Assembly (NCBI GenBank): GCA_028720145.1
Contig: JAQYLJ010000055.1
Location: 1-47,268, forward strand
Source: Clostridia bacterium
Lineage (GTDB): Bacteria > Bacillota > Clostridia > Oscillospirales > CAG-272
Direction of reading: 5' to 3'
Length of the DNA: 47,268 bases
Made by a program: the position numbers and the translations under genes. Positions 8,223-14,894 of the stretch are shown here, one piece after another. The notes below the pieces were generated by a model, which saw nothing but the letters and a program-made list of their open reading frames with translations, was not told the DNA's origin and searched no databases. How positions within the stretch are numbered: position 1 is the first letter of the stretch; every line of letters starts with the position of its first letter.

Positions 8223-9029
8223 ATGACGCTGTCTTTTCTCAAATATACCTGTTGTCAAAGGGACTTTCTCTGTCCCTGTTCACGCCTGCCGTGTCCTCCC
8301 GCCGACGCGGCGAAAAAACTCTGTGACCGTAAAAGCGGCATCGGCGCGGAAGGACTGCTCCTCTTTTCGGAGAACGACCCACAGGGCATCTCTCTCACCT
8401 GCTATGCGCCCGACGGCTGTCAGACGCCCGCCCCGCGGGAGGCGATCCTCATCGGTGCGAAATTCCTCTATGACACCGCTGTCATCAATCTGACCGAATT
8501 TTGTCTCTCGGCGGACGGGAATCCCCACCGTCTGCATCTCGAGACCCGCGGCGGGCAGGCATGGGGCGTGACGCTCGACCTCGGATACCCGCGCATGGAC
8601 GCGGGGATTTGGTCCTCCACACGCGCGGGACTCTTGCGGCATCAGCCCTATCCGCGGGAAAACCCGCGCCACCGCCTGACCCTCGTGGGATTTGACACCC
8701 CGTATCTCTTTCTCACGGGAGACGATACCCCGCCGGCGGATGTCGCGTCTCTGATTGGGGAGTTCCCCGCCGGGGCGACCGCCGCTCTACTCGACCCCAA
8801 AGCCGACCCGCTCTCCCCGCGCCTGCTCGCGTTCTCGGGAGAAACCGATTTCACTCATCTCGCCTGTGCGGCGGCGACCGCCGTCACCATCTGCGGGGAT
8901 CGGGATTTCGGGGTGCCGCTCGCGGTGTCTCTTTCTGATGGGAACCGCTATGTTACGGTCACGCCCGCGCTCCGCATCTATGTCACTTTGGAGGTCAAAG
9001 AAATCATCCGCGGAGAAATGAACCTATAA
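8223..9029 (+). CDS. DapF-fold protein without catalytic cysteines
   Basis: A 268-residue protein that aligns along its length with the intact DapF encoded at 27912-28754. For example SFLKYTCCQRDFLCP stands where DapF has QFTKMHGLGNDYVYLD, and CYAPDG stands for MYNADG. A gap-free alignment puts Pro71 at the first catalytic Cys (Cys75 of the intact copy) and Thr211 at the second (Cys220); the substrate-binding GLGND and CGNG motifs are also gone. Epimerase activity by the known two-Cys mechanism is therefore not expected. It may be a ligand-binding pseudoenzyme or have a new activity. The ATG at 8223 is chosen over 8193 because GAGGT precedes it and it matches the DapF N-terminus. The gene has no frame damage, so it appears maintained rather than decaying. 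It is a single gene with its own terminator. Confidence 0.72.
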   Translation: MTLSFLKYTCCQRDFLCPCSRLPCPPADAAKKLCDRKSGIGAEGLLLFSENDPQGISLTCYAPDGCQTPAPREAILIGAKFLYDTAVINLTEFCLSADGNPHRLHLETRGGQAWGVTLDLGYPRMDAGIWSSTRAGLLRHQPYPRENPRHRLTLVGFDTPYLFLTGDDTPPADVASLIGEFPAGATAALLDPKADPLSPRLLAFSGETDFTHLACAAATAVTICGDRDFGVPLAVSLSDGNRYVTVTPALRIYVTLEVKEIIRGEMNL

Positions 9030-9033
9030 GAAA

Positions 9034-9070
9034 CCCGCGACTCGAGCAAGTGAGTCGCGGGAAATTTATT
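9034..9070. terminator. Stem-loop between convergent genes
   Basis: CCCGCGACTC pairs perfectly with GAGTCGCGGG around an 8-base loop. The flanks are AAATTTATT on the plus strand and TTTCTTA on the minus strand, so it can act as a weak terminator in both directions. Confidence 0.6.
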
Positions 9071-9102
9071 GGAATAGATCAGGCGATTCTCCGTCCGACG
9101 GG

Positions 9103-9867
9103 TCAGCGGCTCTCCCACCGTGTACTGCGATACATGGCATAAACCGCGAGGGCGGCGACCACGACCGTATAGCCGAGCGTCACGGCAAGGTGGAGCCCGA
9201 TTTCATCGGCAACGCCCTGCATCGCGCCGCGCGCGAGGGACACCGCGTGAGAGAACGGGAAGACCGAGAACACCTGTTTGAGCTTCGGCATGGTATCGAG
9301 CGGCATCCACACCCCGCCCATGATGCCCGACAGGGTGATGATGACCGAGGAGACCCCGGGTGCCGCCTTCTCCGAGAGGAGCGCACCGAAGAGCAGACCG
9401 CAGGCAATAAAGAACAGAAGTGAGGGGAGCAGCGCGACGGTCGCCCGCAGACAGCCGACAATTGACAAGGGCGTATCGGCAATCGCGCCGAGAATCCCGC
9501 TGACCGCAAAGGTGAGTACCGTCTGAATAACACCGACCGAAAAGAGCGGGAGGAAATACCCGAGAAGAAAATCAAAGGGAGTCATGGGGCTCGCGTACAG
9601 CCGCGTCAGGTACGCGGTCGCGCGGTCTTTCGAGAGGAGCAGCGTACCGAACAGCATGACGAACGAGTACCCGAAAAAGGCGATGCCGGTCGAGATGATG
9701 TCGGGGCGGAAAATCGCCATATTCGCCTGTGCTTCCGCGGGCACATTCTGATAGATGACGAAGAAGAGCAGCATCATGGCGATGGGGGCGGCGATGCAAA
9801 AGATATAACTCAGAGGGTCGCGCGTCAGTTCTTTTGCGACACGCCGGGAAAAGACCAAACCTCTCAT
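9103..9867 (-). CDS. ABC-2 type exporter permease
   Basis: A 254-residue membrane protein of the ABC-2 family. About six hydrophobic segments are visible, starting with YIFCIAAPIAMMLLFFVIY near residue 20, and including a FAVSGILGA helix and SVIITLSGIMGGVW near 175-190. ABC-2 permeases form the membrane half of exporters for drugs, lipids or peptides. The ATG overlaps the stop of the ATPase gene by four bases (ATGA), and the ATPase is the obvious partner. The substrate cannot be inferred; a drug-resistance or bacteriocin-type exporter is possible. It is the last gene of an AbrB-ATPase-permease operon. Confidence 0.88.
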   Translation of the reverse strand: MRGLVFSRRVAKELTRDPLSYIFCIAAPIAMMLLFFVIYQNVPAEAQANMAIFRPDIISTGIAFFGYSFVMLFGTLLLSKDRATAYLTRLYASPMTPFDFLLGYFLPLFSVGVIQTVLTFAVSGILGAIADTPLSIVGCLRATVALLPSLLFFIACGLLFGALLSEKAAPGVSSVIITLSGIMGGVWMPLDTMPKLKQVFSVFPFSHAVSLARGAMQGVADEIGLHLAVTLGYTVVVAALAVYAMYRSTRWESR

Positions 9868-10646
9868 GCCTCTGCCTCCTCTCCGACCAGTTTGATAAAC
9901 GCATCTTGGAACGAGGCGCAACCCGTCGCGGCTTTGAGCCCCTCCGCGGTGTCCACGGCGAGCAGTCTGCCGCGCGCCATCACGGCGACACGGTCGGAGA
10001 GTGCCTCGGCTTCCTCCAAATAGTGGGTGGTCAGAATCACGGTCATTCTGCCTTTCAGTCCCTCGACCAGTTTCCATAGTTGCCGACGGGCGAGGACATC
10101 CAAACCCAAAGTCGGCTCGTCGAGATACAGCACTTTCGGGTCCCCGACGAGTGCCATGGCGATGGAGAGCCGCCGCTGATACCCGCCCGAGAGCAGTTTG
10201 GCGCGGCGGGACGCGACCTCTTCGAGAGAGAAATCGCGAATGAGCGTGTCGGCACAACGCGCTGCCTCCTCCGCATTTTTCCCGAAAATGCGTGCCATGG
10301 TGACGAGATTCTCCCGCACGGTGAGCCCCTCGGAGACCGCAGTCTCCTGCGGAGAAATCCCCGAGACGGTCTTCACCGCCTGCAACTCGGTCTTGAGGTC
10401 ATACCCCGCTACGCGCGCCGTGCCTGCGGTGGGGACGGAAAGTCCCGTCAGCATACGGATGGTCGTGGTCTTCCCCGCTCCGTTGACCCCGAGCAGGGCA
10501 AAGAGTTCTCCCCGATAGACCGTGAGGGTCAGCCCCTCGACCGCCGTCACAGTGCCGTAGCTTTTCCGCAGTCCATCGGTTTGAATCGCGATTTCCCGCG
10601 TGGGGTCGGTCGGAGCCACAGCCCCGCTCAACTCATTTCTCTCCAT
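9864..10646 (-). CDS. ABC transporter ATP-binding subunit (ABC-2 exporter)
   Basis: A 260-residue ATPase powering the adjacent ABC-2 permease. It shows Walker A GVNGAGKTTT, Q-loop SPQETAV, the signature LLSGGYQRRL (S-G-G-Y in place of the usual S-G-G-Q/M), Walker B VLYLDEPTLGLD and H-loop TTHYLEEAE. The start at 10646 is preferred over one at 10676 because AAGGAG precedes it by 9 bases. It overlaps the end of the AbrB-like gene by 14 bases, which implies coupled translation. The regulator-ATPase-permease arrangement suggests expression that answers to a growth-phase or stress signal. Confidence 0.92.
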   Translation of the reverse strand: MERNELSGAVAPTDPTREIAIQTDGLRKSYGTVTAVEGLTLTVYRGELFALLGVNGAGKTTTIRMLTGLSVPTAGTARVAGYDLKTELQAVKTVSGISPQETAVSEGLTVRENLVTMARIFGKNAEEAARCADTLIRDFSLEEVASRRAKLLSGGYQRRLSIAMALVGDPKVLYLDEPTLGLDVLARRQLWKLVEGLKGRMTVILTTHYLEEAEALSDRVAVMARGRLLAVDTAEGLKAATGCASFQDAFIKLVGEEAEA

Positions 10647-10860
10647 GTTTCGTCTCTCCTTCCCCATCGGGCGCATTGGAGGAAAGCGCAGTCGAGTTCA
10701 GGTTCACAATAGCGAGCCCCTGTTTGAGGTCGCCCATGATGAGGAGCAGGTCTCCCGGGTGAATCCCCATGACCTCTCTCGCCTCTTTGGGAATCACGAT
10801 CTGTCCGCGCTCCCCGACTTTCGCCGTCCCGAAAATGTATTTTCCGTCCTGTCCTATCAT
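10633..10860 (-). CDS. AbrB/SpoVT-type transcription regulator
   Basis: A 75-residue swapped-hairpin DNA-binding protein. The AbrB fold signature reads GTAKVGERGQIVIPKEAREVMGIHPGDLLLIMGD in parts (residues 11-44): V-G-x-R-G-Q-I-V-I-P-K followed by a G-I-x-P-G-D-x-L-L strand. The remainder is polar and probably disordered. AAGGAG precedes the ATG by 8 bases. Such proteins bind as dimers or tetramers to AT-rich palindromes; one lies between this gene and its promoter, which suggests autoregulation. First gene of the exporter operon. Not a toxin-antitoxin pair, as no toxin gene is next to it. Confidence 0.9.
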   Translation of the reverse strand: MIGQDGKYIFGTAKVGERGQIVIPKEAREVMGIHPGDLLLIMGDLKQGLAIVNLNSTALSSNAPDGEGETKHGEK

Positions 10861-10918
10861 TTGTCAGCTCCTTTTCTCACGCGGCTGACACCGCGGGATT
10901 GAATGATTTGTGTGAAAA

Positions 10919-10942
10919 GTATGAATTTCATATTTTTCATAC
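10919..10942 (-). promoter_or_regulatory. Candidate AbrB-type operator
   Basis: GTATGAA (10919-10925) and TTCATAC (10936-10942) form an inverted repeat with a 10-base centre, and ATGAATTTCAT inside it is itself a perfect palindrome. It lies just downstream of the -10 box, where a bound dimer would block the operon. The link to the AbrB-like protein is inferred from position and symmetry. Confidence 0.45.
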
Positions 10943-10944
10943 CA

Positions 10945-10972
10945 ATTATACAACCGTTTTTCGGTTTGTCAA
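10945..10972 (-). promoter_or_regulatory. SigA promoter of the AbrB-exporter operon
   Basis: On the minus strand TTGACA (10972-10967), a 16-base spacer and TATAAT (10950-10945). Both hexamers match consensus. The spacer contains an ACCG-AAAAA-CGGT dyad. Confidence 0.8.
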
Positions 10973-10984
10973 GTCTCTTCGTCC

Positions 10985-11190
10985 AAAACACGGCGGAGAG
11001 ACGGATGGGGAGATGAACGGCGAGACAGGTGGAGACAAATCGGAGCGTGAGACGAAACTCTCGGGCGAAAATACGGGCAGAGAAACGGATGGGAGATGTG
11101 TGGGAGAACGGAATCAAACTCTCGGGTGAAAAGCCGGGCGGGGACAAGCAGAGCGGGGGGAGGAAACCGTCGAGGCAAACCGAAAACGAA
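10985..11190. repeat. Purine-skewed imperfect repeat region
   Basis: Between the two divergent promoters the plus strand is strongly purine-rich and made of imperfect direct repeats. The clearest is AAACTCTCGGGCGAAAATAC, which recurs about 70 bases later as AAACTCTCGGGTGAAAAGCC, each copy followed by GGGC. Shorter GAGACGGATGGG-like units also recur. No convincing gene lies here. Confidence 0.5.
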
Positions 11191-11226
11191 CGGGCTACAA
11201 GGGGACGAAAAAATGTCGAATCTCTG

Positions 11227-11255
11227 TTGTCAAATGAAGTGGGATTCGTTATAAT
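11227..11255 (+). promoter_or_regulatory. SigA promoter of malQ
   Basis: TTGTCA, 17 bases, TATAAT. It lies 32 bases before the malQ ATG. Confidence 0.75.
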
Positions 11256-11287
11256 AGAAATGAAATCAAGCACCGAAAGGAGACGAC

Positions 11288-12721
11288 ATGAAACGCGCAT
11301 CGGGCGTCTTATTACACATCACCTCCCTCCCCGGGGCATACGGGTGCGGCGGATTCGGTGAAGAGGCGAAGAGATGGATTGACTGTCTCGCCGCCGGCGG
11401 GTTCACCTACTGGCAGGTCCTGCCCTTCTCTGTCCCGGACGAGTTCTTCTCGCCTTACCGCTCGGTCTCCTCGTTCGCGGGGAATCCCTATCTCATCGAC
11501 TTGAACGCCCTCCGAGACGCGGGGCTGCTCACCGAAGAGGAATGTCAAAGCGCAAGACAGGGAACCCCGTACACCTGCGAGTTCGCCCGTCTCGGGCGCG
11601 AGCGGCTCCCCCTGCTCTTCCGCGCCGCCGAACGGGTCAAGGACAGAAAGCCCGTCGAAGAGTTCCTTACGAAGCAAGGCGAGATTGCGAACTTCTGCCG
11701 CTTCATGGCGCTCAAAGAACAGAACGGCGGACGCGCGTGGACCGAATGGACCGAGAACACCCCCGACCCCGAAAAAGTCTTTGCGTGGGGGTTCATCGAA
11801 TACACCTTCTTCCGTCAATGGGAAGAAATCCATGCGTACGCGCGAAACGCAGGCGTGAAAATCATCGGGGATATCCCCATGTATGTCTCCGACGACAGCG
11901 CCGATGTCTGGGCGCATCCCGACCTCTTCGACCTCGACTCCAAGGGATATCCGCGCTCGGTGGCGGGCGTCCCGCCGGATTACTTCGCGCAAGACGGGCA
12001 ACTGTGGGGCAATCCCCTCTATCGCTGGGATGTCATGGCGAAAGACGGCTATGCGTGGTGGCGGAATCGCATCCGCGCCACCCTCACCCTTTTCGACGGT
12101 GTCCGCATCGACCATTTCCGCGCACTCGACTCGTATTGGTCGATCCCCGCGACCGCAGAGACCGCCAAAGAGGGAAAATGGAAGAAGGGTCCCGGGCGCC
12201 CATTCATACGGATGCTCCGCGAAGAGGCGGGCGACGCGCTCGTGATCGCGGAGGACCTCGGCGACATCACCCCGTCCGTGCGGGATCTCATTCGGTTCAG
12301 CGGATTCCCGGGCATGGGGGTCTTTCAGTTCGCCTTCCTCGGTGACCCGCACTCTCTGCATCTGCCGCATCTGTACGACGAGAACCTCGTCGCCTACTCC
12401 GGCACCCACGACAACAACACCCTACTCGGCTATATGTGGGAATCCTCCCCCGAGACGAGACGGCAGATCCTCGACTACTGCAACTTCGACGGGGACGCAT
12501 GGGACCGCTCGTACGGTCATATCATCAAAACCATCCTTGCGTCTCACGCCGGCATCGCGATCTTCCCCATGCAAGACCTCCTGACCTTCGGCTCGGACTG
12601 TCGCATGAACACCCCGGGACGCTCCGAGGGTAACTGGGCATGGCGGGTCACCGAAGAGCAGATCGCCTCCTGCCCGTGGGAGACCCTGCGGCATCGGAAT
12701 GCACTCTACGGAAGAATTTAG
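11288..12721 (+). CDS. malQ: 4-alpha-glucanotransferase (amylomaltase)
   Basis: A 477-residue GH77 enzyme that moves alpha-1,4-glucan segments between maltodextrins in glycogen or starch use. It begins KRASGVLLHITSLPG, typical of the family. The catalytic triad is visible as the nucleophile Asp in GVRIDHFRA (about residue 275), the acid/base Glu in IAEDLG (about 321) and the stabilising Asp in GTHDNNT (about 374). Its length is close to the usual 490-500. AAAGGAGA precedes the ATG by 6 bases. It is monocistronic, with no glycogen phosphorylase or maltose transporter nearby. Confidence 0.95.
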   Translation: MKRASGVLLHITSLPGAYGCGGFGEEAKRWIDCLAAGGFTYWQVLPFSVPDEFFSPYRSVSSFAGNPYLIDLNALRDAGLLTEEECQSARQGTPYTCEFARLGRERLPLLFRAAERVKDRKPVEEFLTKQGEIANFCRFMALKEQNGGRAWTEWTENTPDPEKVFAWGFIEYTFFRQWEEIHAYARNAGVKIIGDIPMYVSDDSADVWAHPDLFDLDSKGYPRSVAGVPPDYFAQDGQLWGNPLYRWDVMAKDGYAWWRNRIRATLTLFDGVRIDHFRALDSYWSIPATAETAKEGKWKKGPGRPFIRMLREEAGDALVIAEDLGDITPSVRDLIRFSGFPGMGVFQFAFLGDPHSLHLPHLYDENLVAYSGTHDNNTLLGYMWESSPETRRQILDYCNFDGDAWDRSYGHIIKTILASHAGIAIFPMQDLLTFGSDCRMNTPGRSEGNWAWRVTEEQIASCPWETLRHRNALYGRI

Positions 12722-12727
12722 TCATAA

Positions 12728-12757
12728 TGCACAAAATTATTCAATTATTTTTGTGCA
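12728..12757 (+). terminator. Weak stem-loop after malQ
   Basis: TGCACAAAA pairs with TTTTGTGCA around a 12-base AT-rich loop. No clear T-run follows, so it may only stabilise the 3' end. Confidence 0.35.
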
Positions 12758-12775
12758 ATTCATATATTTCCCCTC

Positions 12776-12804
12776 TTGCGTTTTCCTGTATTCTTCCATA
12801 TAAT
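12776..12804 (+). promoter_or_regulatory. Promoter of the small HPr-like gene
   Basis: TTGCGT, 17 bases, TATAAT, followed 35 bases later by the gene start and its AGAAAGGAGA ribosome site. Confidence 0.65.
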
Positions 12805-12838
12805 AAGCTTGAAAACAAGAAGAAAGGAGAAATTGCAT

Positions 12839-13096
12839 ATGTGTTCTGAAATGAAAATGCACGATATCGATGTCGCGGATTTCATTCGCACGGTGGAAAA
12901 ATGCAAAGGGGCGGTATATCTCAAAACCAAGGAGGGCGACTGCTTCAACCTGAAATCCCGCTTTTCGGCGCTTTTGGGTCTGACGGCACTCGTCAAAGGC
13001 GGTATCATCGCCGAGGCGACCCTCAAATGCGAACTCCCCGAGGATGAAACCAAACTGTTCCGGTTCAATCTCTTCCGTGAGATTCCGAAAGAATAA
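12839..13096 (+). CDS. Small protein, possibly HPr-like
   Basis: An 85-residue cytoplasmic protein. The pattern VADFIRTVEKCKGAVYLKT followed later by NLKSRFSALLGL recalls small HPr-like proteins of Clostridia, in which a V-x-x-F-V-x-x-V start is followed by a D-A-K-S-I-M-G-I-F-S-L helix. The active-site His of true HPr is not present, so phosphotransfer would not be expected. AGAAAGGAGA lies about 9 bases before the ATG, which fixes the start over an upstream frame extension. It has its own promoter and terminator. The similarity is faint and a structure comparison is needed to settle the fold; a plain 'hypothetical protein' is the fallback. Confidence 0.6.
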   Translation: MCSEMKMHDIDVADFIRTVEKCKGAVYLKTKEGDCFNLKSRFSALLGLTALVKGGIIAEATLKCELPEDETKLFRFNLFREIPKE

Positions 13097-13116
13097 TTCG
13101 CGATACCCGACTCGTC

Positions 13117-13133
13117 ACCGCGTATAACGCGGT
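13117..13133 (+). other. Short hairpin before the terminator
   Basis: ACCGCG and CGCGGT pair around TATAA immediately upstream of the bidirectional terminator. It may be part of a tandem terminator. Confidence 0.4.
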
Positions 13134-13136
13134 CAC

Positions 13137-13183
13137 AAAAAAAGAAACGCGCAACCGACCTCGGTCGGTTGCGCTTGTTTTTT
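13137..13183. terminator. Bidirectional terminator between convergent genes
   Basis: An 11-bp stem (GCGCAACCGAC with GTCGGTTGCGC, 13149-13074 side paired within 13149-13174) has TTGTTTTTT on the plus side and a T-run on the minus side (13147-13137). It serves both the small HPr-like gene and gpmI. Confidence 0.85.
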
Positions 13184-13210
13184 CGGCGGGTGACCGCCGA
13201 AGACGGAGAA

Positions 13211-14872
13211 TTATTCCGCGAATTCAATCAAGGATTCGTCCCACATGGCGGGGGCTTCATATCCCAACAGATTCACCGTGGTCGCGGCGATGTTCGAGAG
13301 CCCGAACGCGGGGTTCTGTGCTTTCATCCGATATGCCCCTGCGTTCGAGGGGTCGAACAGGATACACGGGACGGGATTCAGGGTATGCGAGGTCTTGGCG
13401 ACGGGGGTACCGCTCTTACTCTGCTTGGGCGCACCCGTCTTCTTGTCGATCTCATACATTTCATCGGCGTTCCCGTGGTCGGCGGTGATGATGGCGGCGC
13501 CGTGGAGCTCCTCGACGACCGCGAGCAGGCGTGCGAGCTGCAAATCCAGCGCCTCCATCGCGCACTCGGTCGCGAGGAACGAGCCGGTGTGACCCACCAT
13601 ATCCCCGTTCGGGAAGTTCACGCGCAGGTAGCGGTATTTCCCGCTGCGCAGGCATTCGATCAGTCGGTCGGTGATCTCCGCGCACTTCATCCACGGACGC
13701 TGTTCAAACGGGACGACATCCGAGGGAATCTCGATATAGGTCTCGAGCTCTTCGGAGAATTTACCCGAGCGGTTCCCGTTCCAGAAATAGGTGACATGAC
13801 CGTATTTTTGGGTCTCGGAAATGGCGAGCTGGGGAATCCCCGTGCCGACCAAATACTCACTCTGGGTATTGGTGATTTCGGGCGGGTTCACCAAATAGCG
13901 GCTCGGCACATGGAGGTCGCCGTCGTATTCCAGCATCCCCGCATATTTCACCTGCGGGACACGCACACGGTCGAAGCGGTCGAAGTCCGCACCGCCCTCG
14001 AACGCCTTGGAAATCTCAATTGCGCGGTCGCCGCGGAAGTTGTAGAACACCACGGCATCGCCGTCCTCAATGGTCCCGACGGGTTTCCCGTCTTTCGCGA
14101 TGACGAACGGGGGGAGGTCCTGGTCAATCACATGATATTCGTTCCGATAGGTCTCGATGGCTTCCGCCGCGGACGCAAATGCGCGCCCCTCGCCGAGCAC
14201 ATGGGTCTTCCATCCCCGCTCGACCATGCCCCAGTTGGCTTCGTAGCGGTCCATGGTGATCTGCATCCGTCCGCCGCCCGATGCGATGCAAATATCGAAG
14301 TCGGGGGAGCGGAGCGCCGCCATATAGTCCTCGAACGGCAACACATAGTCGAGAGCGGAAGTCTCGCCGACATCACGGCCGTCGAGCAGGATATGCACGC
14401 GGACGCGGGCGACCCCTGCGGCTTTCGCCGCTTCAATCAGCGCTTTCAGATGGTTGATATGCGAGTGAACATTCCCGTCGGAGAAGAGCCCGAGGAAATG
14501 CAGGGTACTGCCGTTTTCCTTGACGGAGGAGACGATCTCCTGCCATGCGGCACTCGCGAAGATTTTTCCGCTCTCAATCGACTGAGAGACGAGTTTCGCC
14601 CCTTGTGCGAAGACCTGTCCCGCGCCGAGCGCGTTGTGTCCCACTTCGGAGTTCCCCATATCGTCGTCCGAGGGGAGCCCGACGGCGGTACCGTGGGCGC
14701 GCAGCGTCACCATGGGGTAGTCCCGCATCAGGCGGTCGAGGGTCGGGGTATGCGCGGCTTTCACGGCGTTCCCCGCTTCCCCTTTCGCGATTCCGACACC
14801 GTCCATGACGATGGTGAGCAGGGGTCCTTCCACCCCTTTAAACTGTTTCAAAGGTTGCAATTTCTTTTCCAT
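13211..14872 (-). CDS. gpmI: 2,3-bisphosphoglycerate-independent phosphoglycerate mutase
   Basis: A 553-residue Mn-dependent glycolytic enzyme that interconverts 3- and 2-phosphoglycerate through a phosphoserine. Asp24 in MDGVG binds metal. The nucleophile is Ser75 in MGNSEVGHNALGAG. LLDGRDV, NFRGDRA, NFPNGDMVGHTG and TADHGNADEM are the other substrate and metal motifs in order. It is about 40 residues longer than the common 510-residue form, with the additions spread in the middle region. Last gene of the gyrB-like/gpmI operon, 22 bases behind the upstream stop. A GAGGTTT site precedes the ATG. Confidence 0.95.
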   Translation of the reverse strand: MEKKLQPLKQFKGVEGPLLTIVMDGVGIAKGEAGNAVKAAHTPTLDRLMRDYPMVTLRAHGTAVGLPSDDDMGNSEVGHNALGAGQVFAQGAKLVSQSIESGKIFASAAWQEIVSSVKENGSTLHFLGLFSDGNVHSHINHLKALIEAAKAAGVARVRVHILLDGRDVGETSALDYVLPFEDYMAALRSPDFDICIASGGGRMQITMDRYEANWGMVERGWKTHVLGEGRAFASAAEAIETYRNEYHVIDQDLPPFVIAKDGKPVGTIEDGDAVVFYNFRGDRAIEISKAFEGGADFDRFDRVRVPQVKYAGMLEYDGDLHVPSRYLVNPPEITNTQSEYLVGTGIPQLAISETQKYGHVTYFWNGNRSGKFSEELETYIEIPSDVVPFEQRPWMKCAEITDRLIECLRSGKYRYLRVNFPNGDMVGHTGSFLATECAMEALDLQLARLLAVVEELHGAAIITADHGNADEMYEIDKKTGAPKQSKSGTPVAKTSHTLNPVPCILFDPSNAGAYRMKAQNPAFGLSNIAATTVNLLGYEAPAMWDESLIEFAE

Positions 14873-14894
14873 ATCTAAACCTCGTTATGAAATA

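Noticed and set aside
13155-13169. Shared core CCGACCTCGGTCGG in the gpmI terminator and in the acyltransferase leader (25393-25406) as a regulatory motif
   Set aside because: One copy is simply the top of a terminator stem; two short palindromes of this kind can agree by chance in GC-rich DNA.
13169-14878. A 569-codon plus-strand frame over gpmI
   Set aside because: Shadow of gpmI, which carries all catalytic motifs on the minus strand.
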